NCBI GenBank assembly: GCA_903944755.1
Contig: CAJATB010000108.1
Coordinates: forward strand, 1 to 6,317
Source: an uncultured Bacteroidota bacterium
GTDB taxonomy: Bacteria > Bacteroidota > Bacteroidia > Chitinophagales > Chitinophagaceae
Reading direction: 5' to 3'
Length of the DNA: 6,317 nt
A program made the position numbers and the translations under genes. The notes beneath the pieces were generated by a model. That model saw only the letters and a program-made list of their open reading frames with translations. It had not been told where the DNA came from and made no database searches. Numbering within the stretch: position 1 is the stretch's first letter; the number at the start of each line of letters is the position of its first letter. This document shows, piece by piece, positions 1 through 4,873 of this stretch.

Positions 1-1
1 A

Positions 2-493
2 GAAAAACAAGATTTTAAAGTCTACGGTTATTATCCTAAAACAATTGGAACTGTGCCAATCCCAATTGGTATAGTAAAAAACGATTCTAATTGTTTAAAA
101 CATATCCCACCCAATGGAGACATGTATTTTATTGTAGATGAAGCAGCTTATTACGAAGCAAAAAGGGTACTGGAAAGATGGACGGCAGATCCACCTGCTT
201 TTACCTTAATTATTAATTGCATTGATATGTTGGATGAAGTTGCGATGGCAATTGGAGTGAACTTACCATCTAGGTATAATACCATTAAATCTTTAGTGCC
301 TGAACATTATATGAAGTATTTGTATAAAAAACTAAGTTCACCAAAAGGCATTGTGTACAATAAAAAGTATCGATTAAGATTATTACCAAGTTCAGATTCA
401 CAGCAATTGATCGCAAATAAACCTACAAAAGTATTGGGTCAGTTTGTGATAGATACTACAAATCCAAAATGGATTTTGATGACTTTAAAATAA
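2..493 (+). CDS. Hypothetical protein, 5'-truncated by the window; possible permuted NlpC/P60-like domain
   Basis: The frame is open to the left edge, so the gene starts outside the window; 163 residues are visible, ending at a TAA (491-493). A GTG at 53 is an internal valine, not a convincing start. The visible part begins with a segment containing VYGYYP. About 55 residues later comes LIINCIDMLDEVAMAIGV, with the cysteine at visible residue 73 (codon 218-220). An aromatic G-F/Y-Y-P segment followed by an N-C-x-D...EVA...G block resembles circularly permuted NlpC/P60-like cysteine hydrolases, in which the catalytic His precedes the Cys. That His would lie in the missing part, so this is inference from motif memory only. 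The last 60 or so residues are basic and unrecognised. No transmembrane segment is visible. The alkB-like gene follows after 10 bases, so the two are probably co-transcribed. Confidence 0.75.
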   Translation, partial: EKQDFKVYGYYPKTIGTVPIPIGIVKNDSNCLKHIPPNGDMYFIVDEAAYYEAKRVLERWTADPPAFTLIINCIDMLDEVAMAIGVNLPSRYNTIKSLVPEHYMKYLYKKLSSPKGIVYNKKYRLRLLPSSDSQQLIANKPTKVLGQFVIDTTNPKWILMTLK

Positions 494-503
494 TTTATCG
501 AAC

Positions 504-1100
504 ATGTCCTTTCTTTTTGAGCCAGAAAACTTATTGCCATATGATGGTATTGCTATTTACCATGGCGTGGTGTTTAATGAACAGGAAGCAAATGAAATTT
601 GTAAGGATTTATTTGAAACCATCCCTTGGAGGCAAGACGAAGTGTTGATGTTTGGTAAAAAAATCATCACCAAGCGAAAAGTGGCATGGTATGCAGATAC
701 TGGGATAACGTATACCTATGCAGGGGTCAAAAAATCAGGGTTGGAGTGGACATCCGCTTTAATTGGAATCAAAAATAAAGTGGAAGCAATGACCGGGGCA
801 AAGTACAATGCATGTTTACTCAATTTATACCACGAAGGAGAAGAGGGGATGGGTTGGCATCAAGACAACGAAAAGGAAATGGTTGCGGGGTCTTCTATCG
901 CTTCTCTGAGTTTTGGGGCTGTTCGCAAATTTGCCTTTAAGCATGCCAAAACCAATGAACGTTTAGACATTGAACTTGCCCATGGCTCATTATTAGATAT
1001 GAAAGGGGCTATACAAGCACATTGGTACCATTCCTTGCCTAAGACAACGCGCGTCAAACAAATGCGGATTAATTTAACTTTTAGATTAATGCATCGTTAA
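504..1100 (+). CDS. alkB: AlkB-family 2-oxoglutarate/Fe(II) dioxygenase, alkylated nucleic-acid repair
   Basis: This complete 198-residue protein is of the short AlkB type, closest in pattern to ALKBH2/3-like proteins. Members remove methyl and similar lesions from DNA or RNA bases by oxidative demethylation, using Fe(II), O2 and 2-oxoglutarate in the cytoplasm. The iron ligands are visible: His119 and Asp121 in GWHQD, and His176 in the WYHSLPK block. The RINLTFR block holds Arg188 and Arg194, expected to bind 2-oxoglutarate and close the active site. Other family signatures are TGAKYNACLLNLY (residues 97-109), SIASLSFGAVRKF (131-143) and HGSLLDMKGAIQ (160-171). The ATG at 504 gives the usual family length. 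It lies 10 bases after the upstream gene and has no Shine-Dalgarno sequence, as usual in Bacteroidota. No strong terminator follows. The family call is firm; the substrate preference (DNA or RNA, and which lesion) cannot be read from the sequence. Confidence 0.95.
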   Translation: MSFLFEPENLLPYDGIAIYHGVVFNEQEANEICKDLFETIPWRQDEVLMFGKKIITKRKVAWYADTGITYTYAGVKKSGLEWTSALIGIKNKVEAMTGAKYNACLLNLYHEGEEGMGWHQDNEKEMVAGSSIASLSFGAVRKFAFKHAKTNERLDIELAHGSLLDMKGAIQAHWYHSLPKTTRVKQMRINLTFRLMHR

Positions 1101-1133
1101 AGGATCCTCTATGAAGTAAAATAGGATTTAAAT

Positions 1134-1158
1134 TGTTCCAAATACAGAAAACGGAACA
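1134..1158. repeat. Interrupted inverted repeat TGTTCC-N13-GGAACA
   Basis: Perfect 6-base arms TGTTCC (1134-1139) and GGAACA (1153-1158) flank a 13-base spacer. Allowing a small internal bulge, TAAA (1129-1132) and TTTA (1161-1164) extend the dyad. It lies between the alkB stop and the first lipoprotein gene, just upstream of a possible promoter. There is no T-run directly after it, so an operator is somewhat more likely than an intrinsic terminator, but neither is proven. Confidence 0.4.
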
Positions 1159-1175
1159 TATTTAGATTATAAATA

Positions 1176-1206
1176 CTTGTAATTCAATTTGATAAGTTTA
1201 ATTTTT
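1176..1206 (+). promoter_or_regulatory. Candidate Bacteroidota-type promoter for the first lipoprotein gene
   Basis: CTTG (1176-1179) is a partial match to the -33 element TTTG. It is followed by a 19-base spacer and TAATTTTT (1199-1206), a 7-of-8 match to the -7 element TAnnTTTG. The start codon is 22 bases further on. The region is very AT-rich, so chance matches are likely. Confidence 0.25.
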
Positions 1207-1228
1207 GGTTCAAATTAAACTTAAACAA

Positions 1229-1744
1229 ATGAAAAAAACATTCTTAGTAGCATTGCTTGCTACCACCTTATTTGCTTGTTCTACGCCTGCTGAAACAAAA
1301 GTAGAAGCTACAACAGGAACGACTTCAGTCACTACAGAAGGTCCAGACGTTGAATTAATGAAAAAAGCCGGTGAATCATGGGCTACTGCTAATTGGGATG
1401 CGTATTTGTCTTGTTATGCTGATACCGCTATATCTATCCATAATGCTTGGGCTGTAACAACTGATACTACAGTTGCTAGAAAAGTGTCTTCTTATATTGA
1501 TATGTTCAAGAAAAGTAGAGAAGGTATGGATGGTAATGTGACTATTAATAATGGCATTTATGAAGTAGTTACGATGGCTGACGGCAGTAAATATGGCCAT
1601 GCTTGGGTAGACTGTTCTTGGAAAACAAAGAAAGGCGAAACTTGCAAGACAGTAATCTTTAATTCTTATTCAATTAAAGACGGCAAATTGACTACAGAAT
1701 GGCCGATCTATGACACCAAGGAGTTCGACAAATTGTTGAAATAA
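1229..1744 (+). CDS. Small lipoprotein with NTF2/SnoaL-like fold, paralogue 1
   Basis: The 171-residue protein starts at the ATG at 1229. A TTG eight codons upstream is open too, but it would add a charged stretch before the MKK signal peptide and is rejected. The signal peptide ends in lipobox LFAC with Cys17 as the lipidated residue, so the mature protein is membrane-anchored; CSTPAE has no obvious transport block. After a Thr-rich linker (about 20-37), the body (38-171) shows the helix-then-sheet pattern of NTF2/SnoaL/DUF4440-like proteins: helix VELMKKAGESWATANWDAY, then ADTAISIHNAW with His71, then YGHAWVD (122-128) and NSYSIKDGKL. NTF2-like proteins bind or turn over small molecules, but no substrate can be assigned. 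It closely resembles the lipoprotein encoded at 2663-3163. A strong terminator follows, so it is probably transcribed separately from the later members. Confidence 0.85.
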   Translation: MKKTFLVALLATTLFACSTPAETKVEATTGTTSVTTEGPDVELMKKAGESWATANWDAYLSCYADTAISIHNAWAVTTDTTVARKVSSYIDMFKKSREGMDGNVTINNGIYEVVTMADGSKYGHAWVDCSWKTKKGETCKTVIFNSYSIKDGKLTTEWPIYDTKEFDKLLK

Positions 1745-1766
1745 GCATTTAGTTTGGTATCATACG

Positions 1767-1802
1767 AAAAGGGGGTAATTGTTTATAATATCCCCCTTTT
1801 TT
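1767..1802 (+). terminator. Rho-independent terminator after the first lipoprotein gene
   Basis: AAAAGGGGG (1767-1775) pairs perfectly with CCCCCTTTT (1792-1800) across a 16-base AT-rich loop, and two more T residues complete a T-run. It starts 22 bases after the stop codon. The outer A/T pairs mean it could also work in the reverse direction, but no minus-strand gene ends here. Confidence 0.85.
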
Positions 1803-1816
1803 ATGCCCTAAAAATG

Positions 1817-1847
1817 TTTTTTAGTATCAAAAAGATACATATATTTA
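1817..1847 (+). promoter_or_regulatory. Candidate promoter with a short inverted repeat in its spacer
   Basis: TTTT (1817-1820) is a 3-of-4 match to the -33 element. It is followed by exactly 19 bases and TATATTTA (1840-1847), a 7-of-8 match to TAnnTTTG. The next start codon (1867) is 19 bases downstream. It lies just after the terminator, where a promoter for the three-gene unit 1867-3698 is needed. The perfect inverted repeat GTATC-AAAAA-GATAC (1824-1838) fills most of the spacer and could be a regulator site. Confidence 0.35.
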
Positions 1848-1866
1848 TCACATAAATTAAATAAAC

Positions 1867-2628
1867 ATGAAAAAAATCCTATTCACAGTAGTTGTTTTAT
1901 TTGCTATTGTTTCTTTGAATGCCCAACAAAAAAACTTTATTAAATATGAGTTCATGAAAGTGCTTCCTGGGCAAGACTATGAAAAATTAGAACAGTCTTG
2001 GATCAACTATCATAAAGAACTCATTAAAGCAGGGGCGATTAATTTACATAGAGTTTGGAAAGTATTGCCAGGTAATAATGTAGACTTTGACTATATCGTA
2101 ACTACAGGCTATAGCAGTTATGCTGATGCACTGGGTTTAGGTAAAACTATTTCTACAGATGAATTTAAAGCCAAATACCCAGAAGATTATAAAGTAATGG
2201 CAAGTACTACTTTGTCCACTAGAACAATGGTGATGAGTTTAATTCTAGAACTCGATTTAGGAATAAGTGATCCTGCATTAGAAGTTGTTCCAGGGAAAAG
2301 TATATTGAACATGATCTTTGTAAAGTCAAAGAATGATAAATATATGGATGCTGAAACTAAATTTAGTAAGAAATGGCATCAGTATATGATTGATAAAAAA
2401 GCAAAAGATGCATTTTATTTTTCACATGTTGTAGGCAGTCGTGGGATAGATGTTGATATTTCAAATGTCATTTCGCATGTTCACAAAAACATCGATCAAT
2501 TTACGACACCTTTCAAAAATGATTTAAAAATGACCACACAGGAGCAAGCTGAATACAATCAGTTATTGACTTACAGAAATTTGACAAAGTCAATGATGTT
2601 ACTGAATGTGATGAATATCCAAAACTAA
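1867..2628 (+). CDS. Sec-exported protein of unknown function with two ferredoxin-like modules
   Basis: The 253-residue protein begins MKKILFTVVVLFAIVSLNAQ, a signal peptide with likely cleavage after Ala19. No Cys follows, so it is not a lipoprotein and should be periplasmic or surface-exposed. The body seems internally duplicated. Residues 24-90 (FIKYEFMKVLPG, then helix YEKLEQSWINYHKELIKAG, then strands NLHRVWKVLPG and FDYIVTTGY) have the same order and spacing as 146-215 (ILNMIFVKSKND, then helix YMDAETKFSKKWHQYMIDKK, then AFYFSHVVG and VDISNVISHV). This beta-alpha-beta-beta layout is typical of dimeric alpha/beta-barrel proteins (ABM/EthD-like), which often bind hydrophobic small molecules. 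The fold call is inference from pattern; no catalytic motif is recognised. The gene lies between two related lipoprotein genes and reads on into the next after a 34-base gap with no terminator, so they probably form one transcript. Confidence 0.8.
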   Translation: MKKILFTVVVLFAIVSLNAQQKNFIKYEFMKVLPGQDYEKLEQSWINYHKELIKAGAINLHRVWKVLPGNNVDFDYIVTTGYSSYADALGLGKTISTDEFKAKYPEDYKVMASTTLSTRTMVMSLILELDLGISDPALEVVPGKSILNMIFVKSKNDKYMDAETKFSKKWHQYMIDKKAKDAFYFSHVVGSRGIDVDISNVISHVHKNIDQFTTPFKNDLKMTTQEQAEYNQLLTYRNLTKSMMLLNVMNIQN

Positions 2629-2662
2629 ACAAACGTCCTTTTTTTAAATTAAACAATAAAAC

Positions 2663-3163
2663 ATGAAAAAAACAATCCTAGTAGCAATGTTTGCTACAAC
2701 TTTATTTGCTTGTTCTACACCAAGTGAAAAAACTGCTACAACTGCAACAGATGCAACCGCATCAAGTTGTGTTAAAGAAGGTCCAGAAGTAGATTTAATG
2801 AAAAAAGTAGTTGCTTCATACAGCGCTGGTGACTGGGCTACTATGGCAACTTGCTTTAGCGACACAGCTAAGTCATGGCATAATAACGACACTGTTGCTA
2901 TGAACATGACTGACAGAATTGAAATGTTTAAACAACAAAGAGCAACTACAGGTGATGTGGTAGATGCTGGTACACCTAATTACGAGGTGGTGACAGTTCC
3001 AACAACCGATAGTCAATACGAAGGAATTAAGTGGGGACATGCTTGGATTAATTTCAAGAGCACTTCAAAAACTGGAGAGACTTCAAAATCTTTAACATTT
3101 GTATCATTTGGTATCAAGGATGGTAAAATTCTTTATGAGCAAGTAATTTACGATGCTAAATAA
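2663..3163 (+). CDS. Small lipoprotein with NTF2/SnoaL-like fold, paralogue 2
   Basis: The 166-residue protein starts with a signal peptide and lipobox LFAC at Cys17; its first 20 residues differ from paralogue 1 (1229-1744) at only three positions. A Thr/Ala-rich linker (about 20-36) precedes the body, which follows paralogue 1 closely. KEGPEVDLMKK matches TEGPDVELMKK, SDTAKSWHN with His73 matches ADTAISIHN, and KWGHAWIN (124-130) matches YGHAWVD. GIKDGKILYEQVIYD matches SIKDGKLTTEWPIYD. Conservation of the His and GHAW positions suggests a shared pocket, presumably for a small ligand that is unknown. Compared with paralogue 1 it has several extra residues before GHAW and lacks the last few C-terminal residues. 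Its leader includes AAATTAAAC, also found before paralogue 1. The next gene begins 10 bases after its stop, or overlaps it by 11 bases if an earlier ATG is used. Confidence 0.85.
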   Translation: MKKTILVAMFATTLFACSTPSEKTATTATDATASSCVKEGPEVDLMKKVVASYSAGDWATMATCFSDTAKSWHNNDTVAMNMTDRIEMFKQQRATTGDVVDAGTPNYEVVTVPTTDSQYEGIKWGHAWINFKSTSKTGETSKSLTFVSFGIKDGKILYEQVIYDAK

Positions 3164-3173
3164 AAATCAATTT

Positions 3174-3698
3174 ATGAAAAAAACAATTTTAGTAATGGCA
3201 ACTGCCATTTCATTCTTTGCTTGTACAAATCCACAAGCAACAACAACTGCTAATTCAGATGATGCAATGATGGCTGAATTCAGAGAAAATGCAAAAGTGG
3301 TAGAGGCTGCTTTACAAGCATTTGCTAAAAATGACTTAGCTGAATTTGGAACTTATGTTTCTGATACTGCTAAATTTCATGGACCAGGATTTAATGATAC
3401 AGTCCCTTTCACTAAGGCACAATGGATAGAAAGACTTGCTAGTTTTCATACCATCCTTAAGGATATAAAAGCGAATATTAAAGGAAGTTTACCAGGTTTG
3501 GATACAGAAACATTAAAGCCAAATGGCAATGTTAGAACTTATGTAACTTGGCAATCTGAATCAATCATTAATGGTCATAAATACAATAACAAGTTTTATT
3601 CAGTGTTTAAATTAAATGCTGATCATAAAATTATTGATGAAGACCAATTTTTTGATGCAACGGGCGTAGTTGCAGACGCTATGGCGCCAAAGAAATAA
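3174..3698 (+). CDS. Small lipoprotein with NTF2/SnoaL-like fold, divergent paralogue 3
   Basis: I place the start at ATG 3174 because it puts MKKTILV at the N-terminus and the lipobox FFAC at Cys17, exactly as in the two related lipoproteins. An in-frame ATG at 3153 would add MLNKNQF and overlap the upstream stop by 11 bases; it is less likely, though coupling by overlap is possible. The 174-residue product has a short polar linker, then a helix-rich segment (about 33-58). YVSDTAKFHGPG follows, with His69 aligning with the conserved His of the paralogues, and the C-terminal half is strand-rich (YVTWQSE, KFYSVFKLNADHKIIDEDQFFD). The GHAW motif of the other two is replaced by YVTW, so ligand or activity may differ. 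The pattern is SnoaL/DUF4440-like and the function is unknown. A strong terminator follows, marking this as the last gene of the unit starting at 1867. Confidence 0.82.
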   Translation: MKKTILVMATAISFFACTNPQATTTANSDDAMMAEFRENAKVVEAALQAFAKNDLAEFGTYVSDTAKFHGPGFNDTVPFTKAQWIERLASFHTILKDIKANIKGSLPGLDTETLKPNGNVRTYVTWQSESIINGHKYNNKFYSVFKLNADHKIIDEDQFFDATGVVADAMAPKK

Positions 3699-3721
3699 AG
3701 TTTAAGTTGATAAAAAATACG

Positions 3722-3755
3722 AAGAAAGGACCCTTAGCAATAAGGGTCTTTTTTT
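3722..3755 (+). terminator. Rho-independent terminator with GCAA tetraloop
   Basis: GACCCTTA (3729-3736) pairs perfectly with TAAGGGTC (3741-3748) around GCAA, a GNRA-type tetraloop. The run of ten T (3749-3758... ending before GGCA) can also pair back to the purine-rich 3722-3728 stretch. It lies 23 bases or more after the stop at 3698 and ends the transcript of the lipoprotein unit. Confidence 0.9.
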
Positions 3756-3773
3756 TGGCACTTATATGAAACG

Positions 3774-3808
3774 AAAAAGCCCCTAACTCATTGAAAGTTA
3801 AGTTTTTT
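3774..3808. other. Decayed bidirectional terminator-like hairpin
   Basis: TAACT (3784-3788) and AGTTA (3796-3800) form a 5-bp stem with a 7-base loop. On the left, AAAAAGCCCC (3774-3783) would be the outer arm, but the right side has only AG followed by TTTTTT (3803-3808), so the expected GGGG is missing. It reads as an eroded terminator for the adjoining minus-strand tRNA remnant; that history is inference. Confidence 0.45.
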
Positions 3809-3811
3809 AAA

Positions 3812-3841
3812 GCGGACCGGACTGGACTCGAACCCGCGAAC
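3812..3841 (-). pseudogene. tRNA 3'-end remnant (T-arm and acceptor 3' strand)
   Basis: On the minus strand this reads as the last 30 bases of a tRNA gene. The T-loop TTCGAGT (3832-3826) is flanked by stem halves GCGGG (3837-3833) and CCAGT (3825-3821), which pair except for one G-A mismatch and one G-T wobble. Next come the acceptor strand CCGGTCC (3820-3814) and G/C (3813-3812). A 5' acceptor half GGACCGG should appear on the minus strand some 45 bases upstream, but neither it nor a D-arm or anticodon arm is present between 3842 and 3950. The sequence therefore cannot encode a working tRNA. The end resembles what I remember of Bacteroidota tRNA-Asp, but that identity is uncertain. Confidence 0.65.
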
Positions 3842-3888
3842 TTAGAAGTAGGTTAAATTAATCAACATAAAGTTTTAACATTTTTCTG

Positions 3889-3919
3889 TTTAAAGAAATA
3901 TCTTTAGAAAATAAATTTA
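3889..3919 (+). promoter_or_regulatory. Candidate promoter for dapA
   Basis: TTTA (3889-3892), a 19-base spacer and TAAATTTA (3912-3919) match the -33 TTTG and -7 TAnnTTTG elements except for the final G of each. The dapA ATG is 31 bases downstream, which leaves a short leader with no room for a lysine riboswitch. AT-richness makes chance matches likely. Confidence 0.3.
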
Positions 3920-3950
3920 TCTTCAAGCACCAACTTTATAAATTTTAATA

Positions 3951-4832
3951 ATGACAGTTCAGCAAAAATTGAGAGGAACAGGGGTAGCACTTGTCACACC
4001 ATTTGCAAAAGATAGAAGTATAGATTTTACTGCTTTAGGAAAAGTGATAGATCATGTTATTGATGGTGGTGTCGAATATTTAATAACACTGGGCACAACG
4101 GGAGAAACACCTACTTTAAGTAAAGAGGAAAAAATGGCCATCATAGCGTTTACTTTTAGCCATACTGCAGATAGAGTGCCAATTATTGTTGGTGTAGGTG
4201 GCAATAATACAGCCGAAGTAATCAATGATCTGCAAAACTTTCCATTAGATAAAGCACTTGCTATATTAAGCGTAGTTCCTTTTTACAATAAACCTTCACA
4301 AGAAGGTATTTACCAGCATTATAAAACCATTGCGGCGGCAAGTCCAAAGCCTGTTATTTTATATAATGTGCCTGGTAGAACAGGCCGCAATATGACTGCT
4401 ATCACTACCATTCGTTTGGCAAAAGATTGTCCAAATGTAGTTGGCTTAAAAGAAGCAAATGGAGATATGGCGCATTGTATGGATATTTTAAGAGATGCAC
4501 CTGCCGATTTTATTGTTGTAAGCGGAGATGATTTATTAGCACTGTCTCAAATTGCTTGTGGCATGCAAGGTGTAATCAGTGTTGCTGCAAACGCATATCC
4601 AACGGCGTTTTCTAATATGGTTCGTGCATGTTTAGCTGGCGATTTTGTGAAAGCAAAAGTGATAAACGATCCATTAATTGAAGTATATGATATCATGTTT
4701 GCCGAAAATAATCCATCCGGTGTTAAAGCATTTATGCACCAAATGGGATTATTAGAAAACGAAGTTCGTTTGCCCTTAGTGCCTTTAAGCGAGCCTGTTC
4801 ACAGCCGCGTTAATGCCTTCCTTTCTAAATAA
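3951..4832 (+). CDS. dapA: 4-hydroxy-tetrahydrodipicolinate synthase
   Basis: DapA condenses pyruvate with L-aspartate-4-semialdehyde, the first committed step to diaminopimelate and lysine, in the cytoplasm; the family forms a TIM barrel, usually a homotetramer. The complete 293-residue protein has normal length and all catalytic landmarks. LGTTGE (47-52) carries the Thr of the proton relay (Thr49), FYNKPSQEG carries Tyr112, and YNVPGRTG has Tyr138 and the substrate-binding Arg143. GLKEANG has the Schiff-base Lys167, and SGDD (191-194) is also present. At positions matching the E. coli lysine-feedback site, His53 and His56 appear as Lys58 and Lys61 and Tyr106 as Phe111, while Asn85 and Glu89 are kept, so inhibition by lysine may be weak (inference). 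The A-rich leader has no Shine-Dalgarno sequence. It converges with dapB across a 41-base gap. Confidence 0.97.
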   Translation: MTVQQKLRGTGVALVTPFAKDRSIDFTALGKVIDHVIDGGVEYLITLGTTGETPTLSKEEKMAIIAFTFSHTADRVPIIVGVGGNNTAEVINDLQNFPLDKALAILSVVPFYNKPSQEGIYQHYKTIAAASPKPVILYNVPGRTGRNMTAITTIRLAKDCPNVVGLKEANGDMAHCMDILRDAPADFIVVSGDDLLALSQIACGMQGVISVAANAYPTAFSNMVRACLAGDFVKAKVINDPLIEVYDIMFAENNPSGVKAFMHQMGLLENEVRLPLVPLSEPVHSRVNAFLSK

Positions 4833-4873
4833 TTATTTTAGTAGCGCTTTTACACATTGATTTTCATGTTGCT

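Noticed and set aside
860..1057. Minus-strand open frame of 65 codons inside alkB
   Set aside because: It lies fully within a gene with clear catalytic motifs on the other strand and has no recognisable protein pattern.
1101..1108. Palindrome AGGATCCT just after the alkB stop
   Set aside because: An 8-base palindrome with no loop or T-run is expected by chance and does not form a terminator.
1376..1600. Minus-strand open frame inside the first lipoprotein gene
   Set aside because: It is antisense to a well-supported gene and has low-complexity composition.
2644..2907. Minus-strand open frame over the start of the second lipoprotein gene
   Set aside because: It is antisense to a signal peptide and lipobox conserved between paralogues; the apparent hydrophobic protein is a reflection of that sequence.
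3812..3900. Complete tRNA gene on the minus strand
   Set aside because: Upstream of the T-arm no anticodon stem-loop, D-arm or matching 5' acceptor strand GGACCGG can be found.
3699..3950. Lysine riboswitch in the dapA leader
   Set aside because: The region is taken up by a terminator, a decayed hairpin and a tRNA remnant, and nothing resembles the long multi-helix lysine aptamer.
4833..4873. Bidirectional terminator between convergent dapA and dapB
   Set aside because: Only the short palindrome AGCGCT is visible; there is no stem long enough with a T-run on either side.
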